Shown: positions 20,507 to 31,710, counted from the first letter of the stretch. The stretch: 35,935 nt of DNA from Planctomycetota bacterium (GCA_003696385.1 RFHO01000043.1:1-35935), one strand, 5' to 3'. Notes: generated by a model not told the origin, from the letters alone. Translations and numbers: made by a program.

Positions 20507-21823
20507 TCAGCTCGATGCAGTGGCCGTCGATCCGCTTCCGAGCAACTCCGCAATCGGCTCACCGCCATCGACGATCTTCATGGGACGGCCCAACGGACTC
20601 AGGTTTTCGATCCGCGGATCCACGCCCATCGCATGACAAATCGTGCAGAACAGGTCTGCCGGCGTCACCGGCCGGTCCTCGACGGACGTGCCGTTGGGGC
20701 TGGTGCGTCCCACGACCAGGCCGCCCCGCAGGCCACCACCGGCGATCCAGGCACTGAACGCCCGCGGATAATGGTCCCGACCGCTGCGTGGATTGACCCG
20801 CGGTGTCCGGCCGAACTCGCCCATCCAGACGACCACCGTCTTCTCGAGCAATCCGCGCTGCTTCAGATCCTTCAACAGCGTGGCTGCGGCCGGATCGACC
20901 TGCTGCGCCAACGTTGCAGTACGCTCGAAATTGTTGTCGTGCGTATCCCAGCCGCCGCTGATCACTTCGATGTACGGAACACCCGCCTCCACCAGACGGC
21001 GGGCCAGCAGGCATCCGCGGCCGAATGTCGAGTCTCCGTAGGCGTCGCGCAGACCCTGAGGTTCGTCATCGAGCTGGAAAACACGCATTTTCGGGCTGAG
21101 CATCAGCCGTGACGCCCGGTCGTACAACTGGCGGTGGTTCTCGACAAGCGGACGCCCGCCTCGGGCGGCGAATTCCTGTTCCAGTTGCTGCAACAGTCCC
21201 AGACGCCGGCGTGCCCGATCGGGCGTCGTCGGTACCGCAGTGTTGTCCGGCAGTCGACCGGGCGAAGCGACGCGAAACGGTTCGTACGCCACGCCCAGAA
21301 ACCCTGCTCCGACGGTCAGACGCGACGTCCCGATCGACACCGCCGGCGGCAAATCCGCCTCCAGATCCGCCACTTCTTTCGCCAGAGCGCAGCCGAGCGC
21401 CGGGTGCTTCACACTGCCGGAGGGCAAATATCCGGTGTGCAACTGGTACGTCGCTCGCGGGTGGCTGCCCTCGCGATTGGTCATCGAGCGAATCAGGGCG
21501 ACATCACCCAGAACGGAGGCCATGTTGTCCCAGCCTTCCGCGATCCGCACTCCCGGAACCGCCGTGCTGATGGCTTTGGTTCCACCGCCATTGGGTGAAT
21601 CGGGCTTCGGGTCGAACGTCTCGAACTGGCTGGGGCCACCGGCCATCCACAACAGGACGAACGACTTGCCCTGTTTCTTCAATTGCTGACCAAAAGCGGA
21701 CAGTACGTCATGCCACGTCACCAGTCCCGCAGCGGCTGCGGCCCCCGCGGAACGCACCAGACATTCGCGCCGCGTCACGCCGTGGCGGCCCACCTTCAAG
21801 GTTTCGAATCGATCGATTGACAT
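20507..21823 (-). CDS. DUF1501 family protein, Tat signal
   Basis: VTRRECLVRSAGAAAAAGLV; WMAGGPSQFETFDPKP, WMGEFGRTPRVNPRSGRDHYP. Confidence 0.93.
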   Translation of the reverse strand: MSIDRFETLKVGRHGVTRRECLVRSAGAAAAAGLVTWHDVLSAFGQQLKKQGKSFVLLWMAGGPSQFETFDPKPDSPNGGGTKAISTAVPGVRIAEGWDNMASVLGDVALIRSMTNREGSHPRATYQLHTGYLPSGSVKHPALGCALAKEVADLEADLPPAVSIGTSRLTVGAGFLGVAYEPFRVASPGRLPDNTAVPTTPDRARRRLGLLQQLEQEFAARGGRPLVENHRQLYDRASRLMLSPKMRVFQLDDEPQGLRDAYGDSTFGRGCLLARRLVEAGVPYIEVISGGWDTHDNNFERTATLAQQVDPAAATLLKDLKQRGLLEKTVVVWMGEFGRTPRVNPRSGRDHYPRAFSAWIAGGGLRGGLVVGRTSPNGTSVEDRPVTPADLFCTICHAMGVDPRIENLSPLGRPMKIVDGGEPIAELLGSGSTATASS

Positions 21824-21959
21824 CGCCGTTTCCCCTTCCGTTTCGCATGGTTGCTGTCGGATTCCGTCCGATGGGCAACCGCGGTCCCGTTTCCGGATCG
21901 CCTGACCCCACACGATGCCTCGCGCGGCGGCCCGGCGGTACGTCCCGTCCGGTCCCCGA

Positions 21960-23825
21960 TCAACGCTTGCTGATGAACTCGGTGGAGTTGATCAACGCCC
22001 ACAGCACGTCTTCGAAGGCCTCCAGCCGGTTCTCCGACTGACGGACGTACGCGGTGATGATCTCCAACTCGCGGTCCGTCGGCTCGCGGTTCAGTACCAG
22101 CAGGTACAGATCACGGATCACGTCCGTACGCGTTCGTGCTTCGCGCACCATCTGCGGGAGCCGCACGCGGGCGAAGGCGCGAATCGCGCCGTTGACCAAC
22201 GGGGAATTCATCATGAACAGCGCCTGCGGGATGGTTCCCATGACGTCTTCCGGCGGTGTCGACGGATCGATGCCGAACAGCAGAGAGAAGCCGTCACGCG
22301 GCGATCGGGGACGCCCCGGTCGAGCCCCCGGCCGACGTCGCGGAAATCCACCGCTGGGCAGGCCGAACACGTTGACCAGAGCCGAATAGATCTGATCGGC
22401 CCGCAGACGTGCAGGAGTCACCGCGGCCATCCCCACCGAAGCGCTCGGGTCCGGTGACCGGGCCTGACGCTGATAGGCCCGCGTGGCCGTGATCGTGCGA
22501 ATCAGCCACTGGATGTCGTAGCCGCTGCGTGTGAACTCCTGCGCGAGGATCTCCAAAGCCTGCGGATGCTGGGGAGTCCGCTCCGGCCCGATGTCGTCGA
22601 TCGGCACGTAGAACCCCTGCCCGGTGAAGGCTGCCCACATGCGATTGACGAAAGCTTTGGCGAACCACTCGTTTCGTGGTGAGGTAATGGCCTTCGCGAC
22701 GGCTCGCCGGCGCGTCAGATCGTCCGTTCCGGTTCGCAGCCGGACGCTGGTGTCCAGGAAGAACACCGGCGTCATCAACGTTCCCTCCTGCTCGGGGTGT
22801 TGCAGATCGGGCATGTAATGCTCCAGCGCGCCGCGCCCCGGCTGGTTGTTCTGAGGCCGAGGCAGCGTCTTCAACTCCTGCAGGCTCAGTTGGCCGTCGC
22901 CGTCCTTGTCGCCGAGCTGCAGTACGCGATCGAACAGCCGCCCCAGCGGAGTCCGCTCGACCTCTTGCTTGGAAAGTTTCCCGTCGCGGTTGCGATCGAG
23001 GAAAATCAGCACCCGTTCGGGGTTCTGGGCGAACGGAAACCGGCGACGCTGCATATTGAACGAGGCCACGACGAAATTGCCTGGGTTGTCCGGATCGCGG
23101 CGCAGCGTGATCCGCGGGAAAAACGCCGCCAGTTGATGAAATTGCCGCCGCGTCCACGAATCCGTGGGGTGGTCGTGACAGTTCGCACACTGGATCTGGA
23201 TTCCCAGGAACACTCGGGCCACCTCGGCCGCCACTTCGGCCGGCTCCGCCTGCTGCGCGAAGATCAACATCGTCGCGCCGTCTTCGCGCACTTCGCCGGT
23301 GGCGGTGATCAACTCTGTGGCAATCTCATCCCACGGCCGGTTCTCCCGCAGCTTGCGGGCCATCCAGTCCACAAAGGCATCGCGCGCCGCAGGGGCACGC
23401 TCATTGGTGGCGTGGCTCAACAGCACGTCACGCCAGTAGCGGGCCCAGTTCAGGGCGTAGTCTTCGGTGCCGAGCAGTTCTTCGACCACCCGCGACCGTT
23501 TGTCTTCGGACGGATCCACCAGGAACAACAGAAGTTCCTGTGGACTCGGCGGTCGTCCCGCGATGTCGAACGTCACCCGACGCAAATAGTCTTCATCCGG
23601 ACACAACGGTGCCGGCTTCAGGCCTGCAGCCTTCAATTCCCCTTCGATTGCCGCGTCCACCTGTGCCGCAACTTCCTGCGGCGCAGCGGCCTTCACGTAC
23701 GGCGCGAAAGCCGCCAAGGCCGCCATCGCCGCAACGCCCCAGAACATCCAGCCAGCGGGGCGCGGCCTCGCCTGTGGCCTTCGCCGGTATACGCCCGCTG
23801 CTTCGCTCGACAGTCGTGTGATCAT
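21960..23825 (-). CDS. DUF1549/DUF1553 protein with two embedded EF-hand loops
   Basis: CPDEDYLRRVTFDIAGRPPS (DUF1549); IQCANCHDHPTDSWTRRQFHQLAAFF; DRNRDGKLSKQE and DKDGDGQLSLQE EF-hand loops; FAKAFVNRMWAAFTGQGF (DUF1553). Confidence 0.92.
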   Translation of the reverse strand: MITRLSSEAAGVYRRRPQARPRPAGWMFWGVAAMAALAAFAPYVKAAAPQEVAAQVDAAIEGELKAAGLKPAPLCPDEDYLRRVTFDIAGRPPSPQELLLFLVDPSEDKRSRVVEELLGTEDYALNWARYWRDVLLSHATNERAPAARDAFVDWMARKLRENRPWDEIATELITATGEVREDGATMLIFAQQAEPAEVAAEVARVFLGIQIQCANCHDHPTDSWTRRQFHQLAAFFPRITLRRDPDNPGNFVVASFNMQRRRFPFAQNPERVLIFLDRNRDGKLSKQEVERTPLGRLFDRVLQLGDKDGDGQLSLQELKTLPRPQNNQPGRGALEHYMPDLQHPEQEGTLMTPVFFLDTSVRLRTGTDDLTRRRAVAKAITSPRNEWFAKAFVNRMWAAFTGQGFYVPIDDIGPERTPQHPQALEILAQEFTRSGYDIQWLIRTITATRAYQRQARSPDPSASVGMAAVTPARLRADQIYSALVNVFGLPSGGFPRRRPGARPGRPRSPRDGFSLLFGIDPSTPPEDVMGTIPQALFMMNSPLVNGAIRAFARVRLPQMVREARTRTDVIRDLYLLVLNREPTDRELEIITAYVRQSENRLEAFEDVLWALINSTEFISKR

Positions 23826-23970
23826 CGGTTCGGCTCCCTGATCGTCGTTGCGCGATTGCCGCCGAGGGCCTCAATCCCTGCCCTGCAATGTCTTCTGTCG
23901 GCCCCCCCCGGCCGTGCGCATCGCCCGGACTCCGCCCCCCACGGTCGATGGACTCACCTCGACAGAATAA

Positions 23971-24004
23971 ACCACGGGAGCCGCCCGTGGTGTCAGCTTT
24001 TTTT
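23971..24004. terminator. Rho-independent-like hairpin (possibly bidirectional) in a divergent intergenic region
   Basis: ACCACGGG-AGCCG-CCCGTGGT perfect 8-bp stem; T7 tract 6 nt after it on +; TTATTCT follows the stem on -. Confidence 0.5.
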
Positions 24005-24161
24005 GAACCATTTCCGGTTGTCTGGGGCATTGCGAGTCGCCCACACCGCCTGCGCACGTTGTGCGAATGCGACGGCGCATGCGCAGCCGACGTGCTTCCC
24101 TGCTGGCCGATGCCCGCTGGGTGACGAAGTGCCGGCCGCTGTGTATACGTGCGCACACATA

Positions 24162-24178
24162 TTGGACGGGCCGTCCAA
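24162..24178. promoter_or_regulatory. 17-bp perfect palindrome, operator-like
   Basis: TTGGACGG-G-CCGTCCAA: two 8-bp arms with a 1-nt centre, in the divergent intergenic region upstream of the MMPL gene. Confidence 0.45.
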
Positions 24179-24500
24179 GAGTCGCGATCCCGAAACAGTC
24201 CATCGACTTGCACCGCCGTAACCGGCAACATACTACCCTCCACGGCCGCTCCGCCATCCGCCGCCGTGCGGCACGGCTCGACACCCGACGGCACAGGCGA
24301 GCCGTGTTTCCGGCCCGGCCATGCCGCACCGCCTTTGGGCCTTGGGCCCCGATCGTCGCCCACACCACCGACAGGCGGCGGATGCGGCCATACGGTCCTC
24401 ACGGTTCCCGATAGAAAGCCGGCGGGCTGCGCTCGGCGCACGACGCCACACGCGTCGTGAAACGGCCCGCGGTACCGCCGCGATCGAGAGAAAACGCCGC

Positions 24501-26783
24501 ATGCAACACTTGGCCGACTGGCTCGTCCGACACCGCATAGCGATCGCGGTCGTCACCCTGGCACTGACCGCACCGCTGGCCATGCTCGGACGGCGCCTTG
24601 AATTCGATCGTTCGATCGAATCGCTCTACGCGGAAGACGACCCACACCTGCGGGATCTGCAACTCAGTCGCCGCGCGTTCGGCGGTGATGAATTCGTCAT
24701 CGTCGCCTGGAAACCGCCTCGGCTGTTCGAAGCCGACGGCCTCACCCTCACCGCCTCGGCCGCCGAAGACATCCGGTCCATGCGCGATGCTCTGGCGGAG
24801 ATTCCCGGTGTGCGCGCGACGCACGACCTCGCCGCCGCGCTTCGCTTCCCCTACCGCCGAGCGCACGTCAAGGAGCTGCTGCGCGGCATCCTGCTGGGCT
24901 ATGACGACCAGACGACCGCCGTAGTCGCATGGCTTGAGCCCGAGCGGGCGACACCCTCGGAGGCAGTCCCGCGCAGCGAAACGTTCCGCCGCATCCGTGC
25001 GCTGGCCGCGGCGCACGACCCGCCGGCGCAGGTGGCCGGTGAAGCCATTCAGGTTCACGACATGTTCCGCTACGTGGAAGAGGACGGAATGGTCCTGTTC
25101 CGCTGGTCGCTGCTGGCCCTTTCGGGCGTCATTCTGCTATTGCTGCGACGTATCCGTTGGGTCGTGCTCCCCGTCGCCGTGGTGCTGGTCACCGTCGCCT
25201 GGACGGAAGGTCTGCTTGTTCTCGCACGACTGAAGCTGAGCATGGTCAGCTCCATGCTCAACTCGCTGGTCACGATCATCGGTGTGGCGACGGTGATGCA
25301 CGCTGCAGTGCATTTCCGCGACCTGCAGGCAGAATCGGGGCTGACGCCCCCCGAAGCGGCACGCCGAACCCTGGCCGAACTGGCCGCTCCCGTCTTCTGG
25401 ACCTGTGCCACCACTGCCGTGGGCTTCCTGTCGCTGCTGTGCAGTGAAATCACACCCGTCCGCAGCTTTGGGACAATGATGGGATTGGCGAGCTTCCTGG
25501 TGTTCTTCGTTGCCATGACGATCTTGCCCAGCGGATTGTCCTGGCCGAGTGGCCATCTAACGCATCCCGCCGGACTGGAGGCCCGCATCGGCGGATGGCT
25601 GTCGCGGACCGCCGCCGGATCGTTGCGTCGGCCGGCACGCGTCTTGTTGGCGGCGTCGACCATTGTGATAGCGGCGCTCTGCGGACTGCCCCGATTGCAC
25701 GTGGAAACCGACTTCAGTCGCAACTTCCGCGAAAACAGCGAAATCGTCCGCGCCCTGAACTTCGTCGAAGACCGGCTGGGAGGGGCCGGAAGCTGGGAAG
25801 TCAACTTTGCCGCACCACGCGTGCTCGACGAGAACTATCTCGAACGCGTTCGCCAGACGACGGCCGCATTTCGCAGCGAGCTGGGCGGCCGCGGCCCCGG
25901 CCGAATCAGCAAGGTCGTCAGTCTGACCGACGGCCTGGATCTCGTGCCACGGATCCCCTTCGTCCTGAACTCGCTCCCCAAACGCCTGGCCGCTCTCGAC
26001 GCCCTGCAAGCCGGTTTCGTCCGGTCACTGTATGACGCAGACAGTGGTCGGATGCGCATCGTTTTGCGTTCCCGTGAACGGCAGCCGGCGGAGCTGAAGA
26101 ATCGGCTGATTGCTCAGGCTCAAGCGCTCGCGGCGACCCGACACCAGGACGTGCGCGTCACCGGTCTGTTCGTTCTGCTCGCGTTCCTGATCGAAAGCCT
26201 GTTGCGTGACCAGTTGCTCAGCTTTGTGATCGCCGTAGTCGGTGTCGGTCTGACGATGTCCGTCGCACTCCGCAGCATGCGACTGGGACTCGTGTCGCTG
26301 GCCCCAAATCTGTTGCCGATCGGGGCAGTCGTCGGCGTGATGGGGTGGGCGGACATCCCCGTCAACATCGCCACAGCCATGATCGCCAGCGTGTCGATGG
26401 GGCTGACCATCGACTCCACCATCCACTACCTGTGGCACTTCCGACGACTGATCCTGGCCGGTTACCGATTCGACAGAGCCGTCGCGGCCACACACGCAAC
26501 CGTCGGCCGAGCCCTGCTGTTCGCAAACCTGGCCCTCGTGGTCGGATTCAGCGTGCTGACGGCGTCCCACTTCGTCCCGCTCATCTACTTCGGCCTGCTC
26601 GTCAGTGCCGCCATCCTGGGCGGTCTGTTGAGCAACCTGTTTCTGCTCCCGGTGCTGCTCCACGTTCTGTACCCGGTCAACCGCGCCGACGATCTCTTCG
26701 ACGGCCTCTCGGAGCCGCCCGGCGGTTCCTCCGTGCGCCCACGTCTCCCTCGGCAGTCGACGGACGCGCCCAGCGGACGATGA
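24501..26783 (+). CDS. MMPL/RND-superfamily exporter (HAE3-like)
   Basis: About 760 aa with duplicated layout: TM, large extracytoplasmic loop, TM cluster, repeated; VSMGLTIDSTIHYLWHF RND-like TM motif. Confidence 0.88.
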   Translation: MQHLADWLVRHRIAIAVVTLALTAPLAMLGRRLEFDRSIESLYAEDDPHLRDLQLSRRAFGGDEFVIVAWKPPRLFEADGLTLTASAAEDIRSMRDALAEIPGVRATHDLAAALRFPYRRAHVKELLRGILLGYDDQTTAVVAWLEPERATPSEAVPRSETFRRIRALAAAHDPPAQVAGEAIQVHDMFRYVEEDGMVLFRWSLLALSGVILLLLRRIRWVVLPVAVVLVTVAWTEGLLVLARLKLSMVSSMLNSLVTIIGVATVMHAAVHFRDLQAESGLTPPEAARRTLAELAAPVFWTCATTAVGFLSLLCSEITPVRSFGTMMGLASFLVFFVAMTILPSGLSWPSGHLTHPAGLEARIGGWLSRTAAGSLRRPARVLLAASTIVIAALCGLPRLHVETDFSRNFRENSEIVRALNFVEDRLGGAGSWEVNFAAPRVLDENYLERVRQTTAAFRSELGGRGPGRISKVVSLTDGLDLVPRIPFVLNSLPKRLAALDALQAGFVRSLYDADSGRMRIVLRSRERQPAELKNRLIAQAQALAATRHQDVRVTGLFVLLAFLIESLLRDQLLSFVIAVVGVGLTMSVALRSMRLGLVSLAPNLLPIGAVVGVMGWADIPVNIATAMIASVSMGLTIDSTIHYLWHFRRLILAGYRFDRAVAATHATVGRALLFANLALVVGFSVLTASHFVPLIYFGLLVSAAILGGLLSNLFLLPVLLHVLYPVNRADDLFDGLSEPPGGSSVRPRLPRQSTDAPSGR

Positions 26784-26834
26784 GACCACCTCGGGGCGGC
26801 CCGGCACGACCGACGGGTGGGTCCGTCCCGCCAC

Positions 26835-28055
26835 TCAACCGCCGAAATCGTCGTACGCGATGTTCTCCGGCTCGACGCCCAGATCGTCGAGCATCTTCAG
26901 AACGGCCTGCAGCATGAGTGGCGGGCCGCAGATGTAGTACTCGCAGTCCTCAGGCGCGGGGTGGTCTTTCAAGTAATTGTCATAGACCACCTGGTGAATG
27001 AAGCCCGTCGGTCCGGTCCAGTTGTCTTCCGGCAACGGCTCAGAAAGCGCCACGTGAAACGAGAAGTTGGGAAATTCGCGAGCCAACGCTTCGAACTGAT
27101 CTTGATAGAACATTTCGCGAAGGCTGCGGGCCCCATACCAGTAGGACACCTTGCGCTTCGTCTTTCGGCGTTTGAACAATTCGAAGATGTGCGAACGCAG
27201 CGGCGCCATCCCCGCCCCACCTCCGATGTAAACCATCTCGTTATCGGTTTCCTTGATGAAGAAGTCGCCGAACGGTCCGGAAACAGTCACTTTGTCGCCC
27301 GGCTTCAGACTGAAAATGTACGACGAGCACTTTCCGGGGGGCGTCCCCTCAGGGGCCCTGGGAGGTGGCGTTGCGATCCGGACATTCAGCATGATGATGC
27401 CCTTCTCGTCCGGATAGTTTGCCATTGAATACGCCCGCTCGACCGGTTCGGTCGTGTGCGATTCCAGCCGCCACAGGTTGTACCGGTCCCAGTCCGGACG
27501 GTACTTTTCGTCAATGTCGAAGTCCGAAAACTTGATGTGATGCGGCGGACAGTAGACCTGAATGTACTGCCCGGGCTTGAAATCCATCTCTTCACCTGGA
27601 GGCAACTCGAATATGGTCTCCTTGATGAAAGTCGCCACGTTGCGATTGGAACGGACGGTGCAGACCCACCGGCGGGTCTCGAGTGCCTCGGGTGGCACTT
27701 CGATTTCCATATCCTGCTTGACCGCAACCTGACAGGACAGCCGATAGCCCATCCGCGCCTCGCGATTCGTGATATGGGCCCGCTCGGTGGGAAGCAGTTC
27801 GCCACCGCCCCGCAGGATCCGCACACGACACTGTCCGCAGGTTCCGGCCCCGCCGCATGCGGACGAAACATAGATGCCCTGGTCGGCAAGGACGTTCAGC
27901 AACTTCCCGCCTGCCGGAACTTCAAGATCCTTCTGCTGATTGACCTTGATATGGACCGTGCCGCTGGGTACGAGCTTGGCCTTGGCAGCCAGAATGATCG
28001 CCACGAGCGCCAGCACGATTCCGGTGAACATCACCACGCCGAAGACGACTTCCAT
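26835..28055 (-). CDS. nqrF: Na+-translocating NADH:quinone reductase subunit F
   Basis: N-terminal TM, 2Fe-2S motif [17 protein letters not shown]-binding [15 protein letters not shown]-binding [24 protein letters not shown]. Confidence 0.97.
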   Translation of the reverse strand: MEVVFGVVMFTGIVLALVAIILAAKAKLVPSGTVHIKVNQQKDLEVPAGGKLLNVLADQGIYVSSACGGAGTCGQCRVRILRGGGELLPTERAHITNREARMGYRLSCQVAVKQDMEIEVPPEALETRRWVCTVRSNRNVATFIKETIFELPPGEEMDFKPGQYIQVYCPPHHIKFSDFDIDEKYRPDWDRYNLWRLESHTTEPVERAYSMANYPDEKGIIMLNVRIATPPPRAPEGTPPGKCSSYIFSLKPGDKVTVSGPFGDFFIKETDNEMVYIGGGAGMAPLRSHIFELFKRRKTKRKVSYWYGARSLREMFYQDQFEALAREFPNFSFHVALSEPLPEDNWTGPTGFIHQVVYDNYLKDHPAPEDCEYYICGPPLMLQAVLKMLDDLGVEPENIAYDDFGG

Positions 28056-28246
28056 CTTGTAGTCTCGCTTTGATCGAGGAATTCTCCAGACAGCGGCCTA
28101 CCGCCGACGATCCCGATGCACCGCTGCGGAACAGGGGCCGCGGATCGGATGTGCCTAACCGCGGCGAACGAAAGGCCGACACGGAGGCATCAGCGGTTGC
28201 GGCGAGCTCTGCGTGGCGTGGCCGGGCGGCCCGCCTCTTGGCCCGG

Positions 28247-28861
28247 TCACAACTGAATGCCGCCAAATGCCATGAACGCCATGGCAATCAGACCCACCGT
28301 TATGAATGTAATACCGAGTCCCTGAAGGCCGGCCGGCACATCGCTGTACTTCAGCTTTTCCCGTACACCCGCCAGCACCGTGATCGCCATCGCCCAGCCC
28401 ACGCCAGACCCGAAGCCGTACGTGACGGCTTCGGGGAAGTTGTACTCGTTCTGAATCATCAGCAGCGTGCCGCCCAGGATCGCGCAGTTCACGGTGATCA
28501 GGGGCAGGAAAATGCCGAGCGTGTGGTACAGCCGCGGAAAGTAGCGGTCGAGCGCCATTTCGAGGATCTGTACCATCGCAGCGATGACGCCGATGTAGGT
28601 GATCAGACCGAGAAAACTGAGATCCAGCTCGGCGTATTGCTCACCCGCCCAGGCGAGCGCCCCCGGCCGAAGCAGGTATTGAAACAGCAGATTGTTGGTC
28701 GGCACCGTGATCCCCTGGATGATGATCACCGCCAGCCCCAATCCCATCGCTGTTCTGACGTCCTTCGACACGGCCAGAAACGTGCACATGCCGAGGAAGA
28801 AGGCCAGCGCCAGGTTCTCGATGAACACCGACTTCACGAACAGGCTGATATAGTGTTCCAT
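28247..28861 (-). CDS. nqrE: Na+-translocating NADH:quinone reductase subunit E
   Basis: [43 protein letters not shown]. Confidence 0.96.
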   Translation of the reverse strand: MEHYISLFVKSVFIENLALAFFLGMCTFLAVSKDVRTAMGLGLAVIIIQGITVPTNNLLFQYLLRPGALAWAGEQYAELDLSFLGLITYIGVIAAMVQILEMALDRYFPRLYHTLGIFLPLITVNCAILGGTLLMIQNEYNFPEAVTYGFGSGVGWAMAITVLAGVREKLKYSDVPAGLQGLGITFITVGLIAMAFMAFGGIQL

Positions 28862-28947
28862 CGTTCTTCTGCCCCGTGTGCCGGGCCGCCGGAGTGATCG
28901 GCGGCGGCGGGTGTTGGGATGAAGCGATTCGGTGGGTAGGACAATTG

Positions 28948-29568
28948 TCAGCTCTTGCCGACCTGTTCCGGTTTCCAGGTACGGATCGCCCAGATGATCA
29001 GTCCGATGAGGAAAAAGGCGCTCGGTGGAAGCAGCATCAAACCATTCGGGACATACCACCCGCCGTCACGTGCCAGCGGCAGCACTTCGACACCGTAAAT
29101 CCTTCCGCTGCCGAACAACTCACGAGTGATCCCGACGACCAGCAGAATGAAGCTGTAGCCCAGCCCGTTGCCGATGCCGTCCAGAAATGACAGCTTCACG
29201 TCGTGGTGCATTGCGTAACCTTCCGCTCGTCCCATCACGATGCAATTCGTGATGATCAGCCCCACGAAAACCGACAACTCCTTGCTGGCTTCGTACGCGA
29301 AGGCCTGCAGAACCTGATCGACGATGATCACCAGCGATGCGATGATCGTCATCTGCACGATGATCCGGATACTGCTCGGAATGTAGTGCCGGATCGCGGC
29401 GACAGCGGCGCTGGAGCAGCCGACGACCAGCGTCACCGCCACGGCCATCACCACTGACGTGTGCAGCTTGGTCGTGACGGCCAGAGCCGAACAGATGCCT
29501 AGCACCTGCAGCGCGATCGGGTTGTTGTCGAAGATCGGCGTCAGCAGGACGTCTTTAGGCTTTTCCAT
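28948..29568 (-). CDS. nqrD: Na+-translocating NADH:quinone reductase subunit D
   Basis: [43 protein letters not shown]. Confidence 0.96.
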   Translation of the reverse strand: MEKPKDVLLTPIFDNNPIALQVLGICSALAVTTKLHTSVVMAVAVTLVVGCSSAAVAAIRHYIPSSIRIIVQMTIIASLVIIVDQVLQAFAYEASKELSVFVGLIITNCIVMGRAEGYAMHHDVKLSFLDGIGNGLGYSFILLVVGITRELFGSGRIYGVEVLPLARDGGWYVPNGLMLLPPSAFFLIGLIIWAIRTWKPEQVGKS

Positions 29569-30337
29569 CGTTGCGTTCCTGTTGCAACCGTTTCAGCAGC
29601 GGCCCGAAACCGTTCTCACCAAGCCAATAGTGGATTGCGTTCTGGACGCCCTTGGACGTAAACGTCGCTCCGGACAGAGCATCGATGTGACAGGGATCGT
29701 CGCTCGAACCGCCGCCTCCACCGGGTTTTTCCACACGGATGCAAACGCGGCCCGTTTCGTCGAAGGCCGTCTTCCCACGCCACTGCGCCCGCCATTTGGG
29801 GTTGTCGACCTCGCCCCCCAAACCGGGCGTTTCCTTGTGTTCATAGAAGCCCAGACCACGGATCGTCCGCAGATCGGCATCCAGCGCGATGAACCCATGC
29901 AGCACCGACCAGAGCCCCAGGCCACTGATGGGGAGCACGATCTGGTCCAACGAACCATCTTCATTGCGTACAAAGTAGACTTCCATGAATCGTGGGTGAC
30001 GCTTGATCCGCGCGATGTCCATGTCCGGTGGCAGGAAGATCATCTGGTCGGTGTCGATCGATTCTTCCTCCTCCTTGGGGACCAACGTGGCCTCCCGCTC
30101 CAGGTCCACCCAGCGGGTTTCGATCCGCTCGAACAGCCTCTCGATCTCCGCCTGCGAAGGGTGCGCGTCTTCGCCGATCAGGCCGGCCACGATCAGAATG
30201 TTGCGCATCTTGTCCAGCCGCCGCTGGGCGGCCTGCCGCGGGCGCAGGGCGACGGTCGTCGCCGACACCAGCAACGAACAGACCAGACAAAGCACGACGG
30301 CAACCGTAATCGTGCGACCGACGGTGTCACGTGGCAT
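29555..30337 (-). CDS. nqrC: Na+-translocating NADH:quinone reductase subunit C
   Basis: Covalent-FMN motif [18 protein letters not shown]-terminal TM; overlaps nqrD and nqrB. Confidence 0.96.
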   Translation of the reverse strand: MPRDTVGRTITVAVVLCLVCSLLVSATTVALRPRQAAQRRLDKMRNILIVAGLIGEDAHPSQAEIERLFERIETRWVDLEREATLVPKEEEESIDTDQMIFLPPDMDIARIKRHPRFMEVYFVRNEDGSLDQIVLPISGLGLWSVLHGFIALDADLRTIRGLGFYEHKETPGLGGEVDNPKWRAQWRGKTAFDETGRVCIRVEKPGGGGGSSDDPCHIDALSGATFTSKGVQNAIHYWLGENGFGPLLKRLQQERNDGKA

Positions 30338-31559
30338 TGCGGGCCAGCCTTCGTTTGATGTTCGCCTGGACGACGAAATGGTCGATCACCGGAGCGAACA
30401 CGTTGCCGAACAGAATCGCCAACATGATCCCCTCCGGAAACGCCGGATTGATGACACGGATCAGGATCGTCATCACTCCGATCAGAATTCCGTAGAACCA
30501 TTTGCCCGTTTCGGTCATCGCGGCCGAAACCGGATCGGTGGCCATGAACACGGTCCCGAACGCGAATCCGCCGACGACCAGATGCCAATACGGCGGCATC
30601 CGGAACATCGCGTTGCTCTCGCTCCCGACCGCGTACAGGAAACCGGAAAAGCCCATCGCGCCGATCAGGACCGCCAGCATGATCCGCCAACTCCCCACGC
30701 CGGTGGCGATCAACAACACCGCCCCCAGCAGGCAGGCCAGCGTGGATGTCTCCCCCATCGAACCGGGCATGGTGCCGAGAAAAGCGTCCCACCAGGACAG
30801 ATTGTTCAGCACGGCTTGCATTCCCACTTGTGGGTTCGCAGAGGCCAGAACCCCCAGCGGCGTCGCACCGCTGAAACCGTCCACGGCAGGTACGGCGGTC
30901 CAGATCGCATCACCGACCATCGACGGTGCATAGGCGAAGTACAGGAACGCCCGACCGGTCAACGCAGGGTTCAGGAAATTCCGTCCCGTTCCTCCGAAAA
31001 CTTCCTTGCCGATCACCACCCCGAAACTGATTCCCAGTGCCGCCTGCCACAAGGGAATCGTGGGCGGTAGCGTAAGCGGAAACAGAACTCCGGTTACCAG
31101 GAACCCCTCGTTGACCTCGTGTCCCCGCACGCTCGCGAAGAGCAGTTCCCACAGCCCGCCCACTACATTACAGACCACGTAAACGGGCAGGAAATACAAC
31201 GCGCCGTGCACGATGTTCGACCACCAGCTCTGCGGGTCGTATCCGGACCCCAGAGCGGCGATCACGCTCCCCCGCCATCCCGGAGCCGAACTCAGGTGCA
31301 GCTCCTGCATGGCGAGATTGGCCTGCAAACCGGTGTTCCACATCGCCATGTAGATGCACGGCAAAAGCGCAACGACAACGGTGATCATCATCCTTTTCAG
31401 GTCCATGCCGTCGCGCACGTGAGACGGCCCGGAGGTCACCTCGTCAGGCGTATACAGGAACGTGTCGATGGCCTCGTACAGCGGGTACAACCGCTGCAGC
31501 TTTCCGCCTTTGACGAACAACGGCTTGACAGCGTCCAGCACGCGGCGAATCGGCTGCAT
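30327..31559 (-). CDS. nqrB: Na+-translocating NADH:quinone reductase subunit B
   Basis: [10 protein letters not shown] covalent-FMN motif; multiple TM segments; [23 protein letters not shown]. Confidence 0.96.
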   Translation of the reverse strand: MQPIRRVLDAVKPLFVKGGKLQRLYPLYEAIDTFLYTPDEVTSGPSHVRDGMDLKRMMITVVVALLPCIYMAMWNTGLQANLAMQELHLSSAPGWRGSVIAALGSGYDPQSWWSNIVHGALYFLPVYVVCNVVGGLWELLFASVRGHEVNEGFLVTGVLFPLTLPPTIPLWQAALGISFGVVIGKEVFGGTGRNFLNPALTGRAFLYFAYAPSMVGDAIWTAVPAVDGFSGATPLGVLASANPQVGMQAVLNNLSWWDAFLGTMPGSMGETSTLACLLGAVLLIATGVGSWRIMLAVLIGAMGFSGFLYAVGSESNAMFRMPPYWHLVVGGFAFGTVFMATDPVSAAMTETGKWFYGILIGVMTILIRVINPAFPEGIMLAILFGNVFAPVIDHFVVQANIKRRLARNAT

Positions 31560-31710
31560 GGTTTCAGCACCCTTTGTCTGTCGTTCCATACCCGCGGGCG
31601 CGGTTGACAGCAATCGCATCGCTCGGAACGGGCCGTCCCAATGCTTCTGCAACCCGAAGCGAGCGGAGAGGACGGAAAGCTCGAAAAAGCGAATCGATCG
31701 AAAGGACGAA

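Noticed and set aside
23903-23910. C-rich homopolymer run (CCCCCCCC) in the intergenic region
   Set aside because: Could matter for slippage, but it is outside any coding gene and has no other supporting signal.
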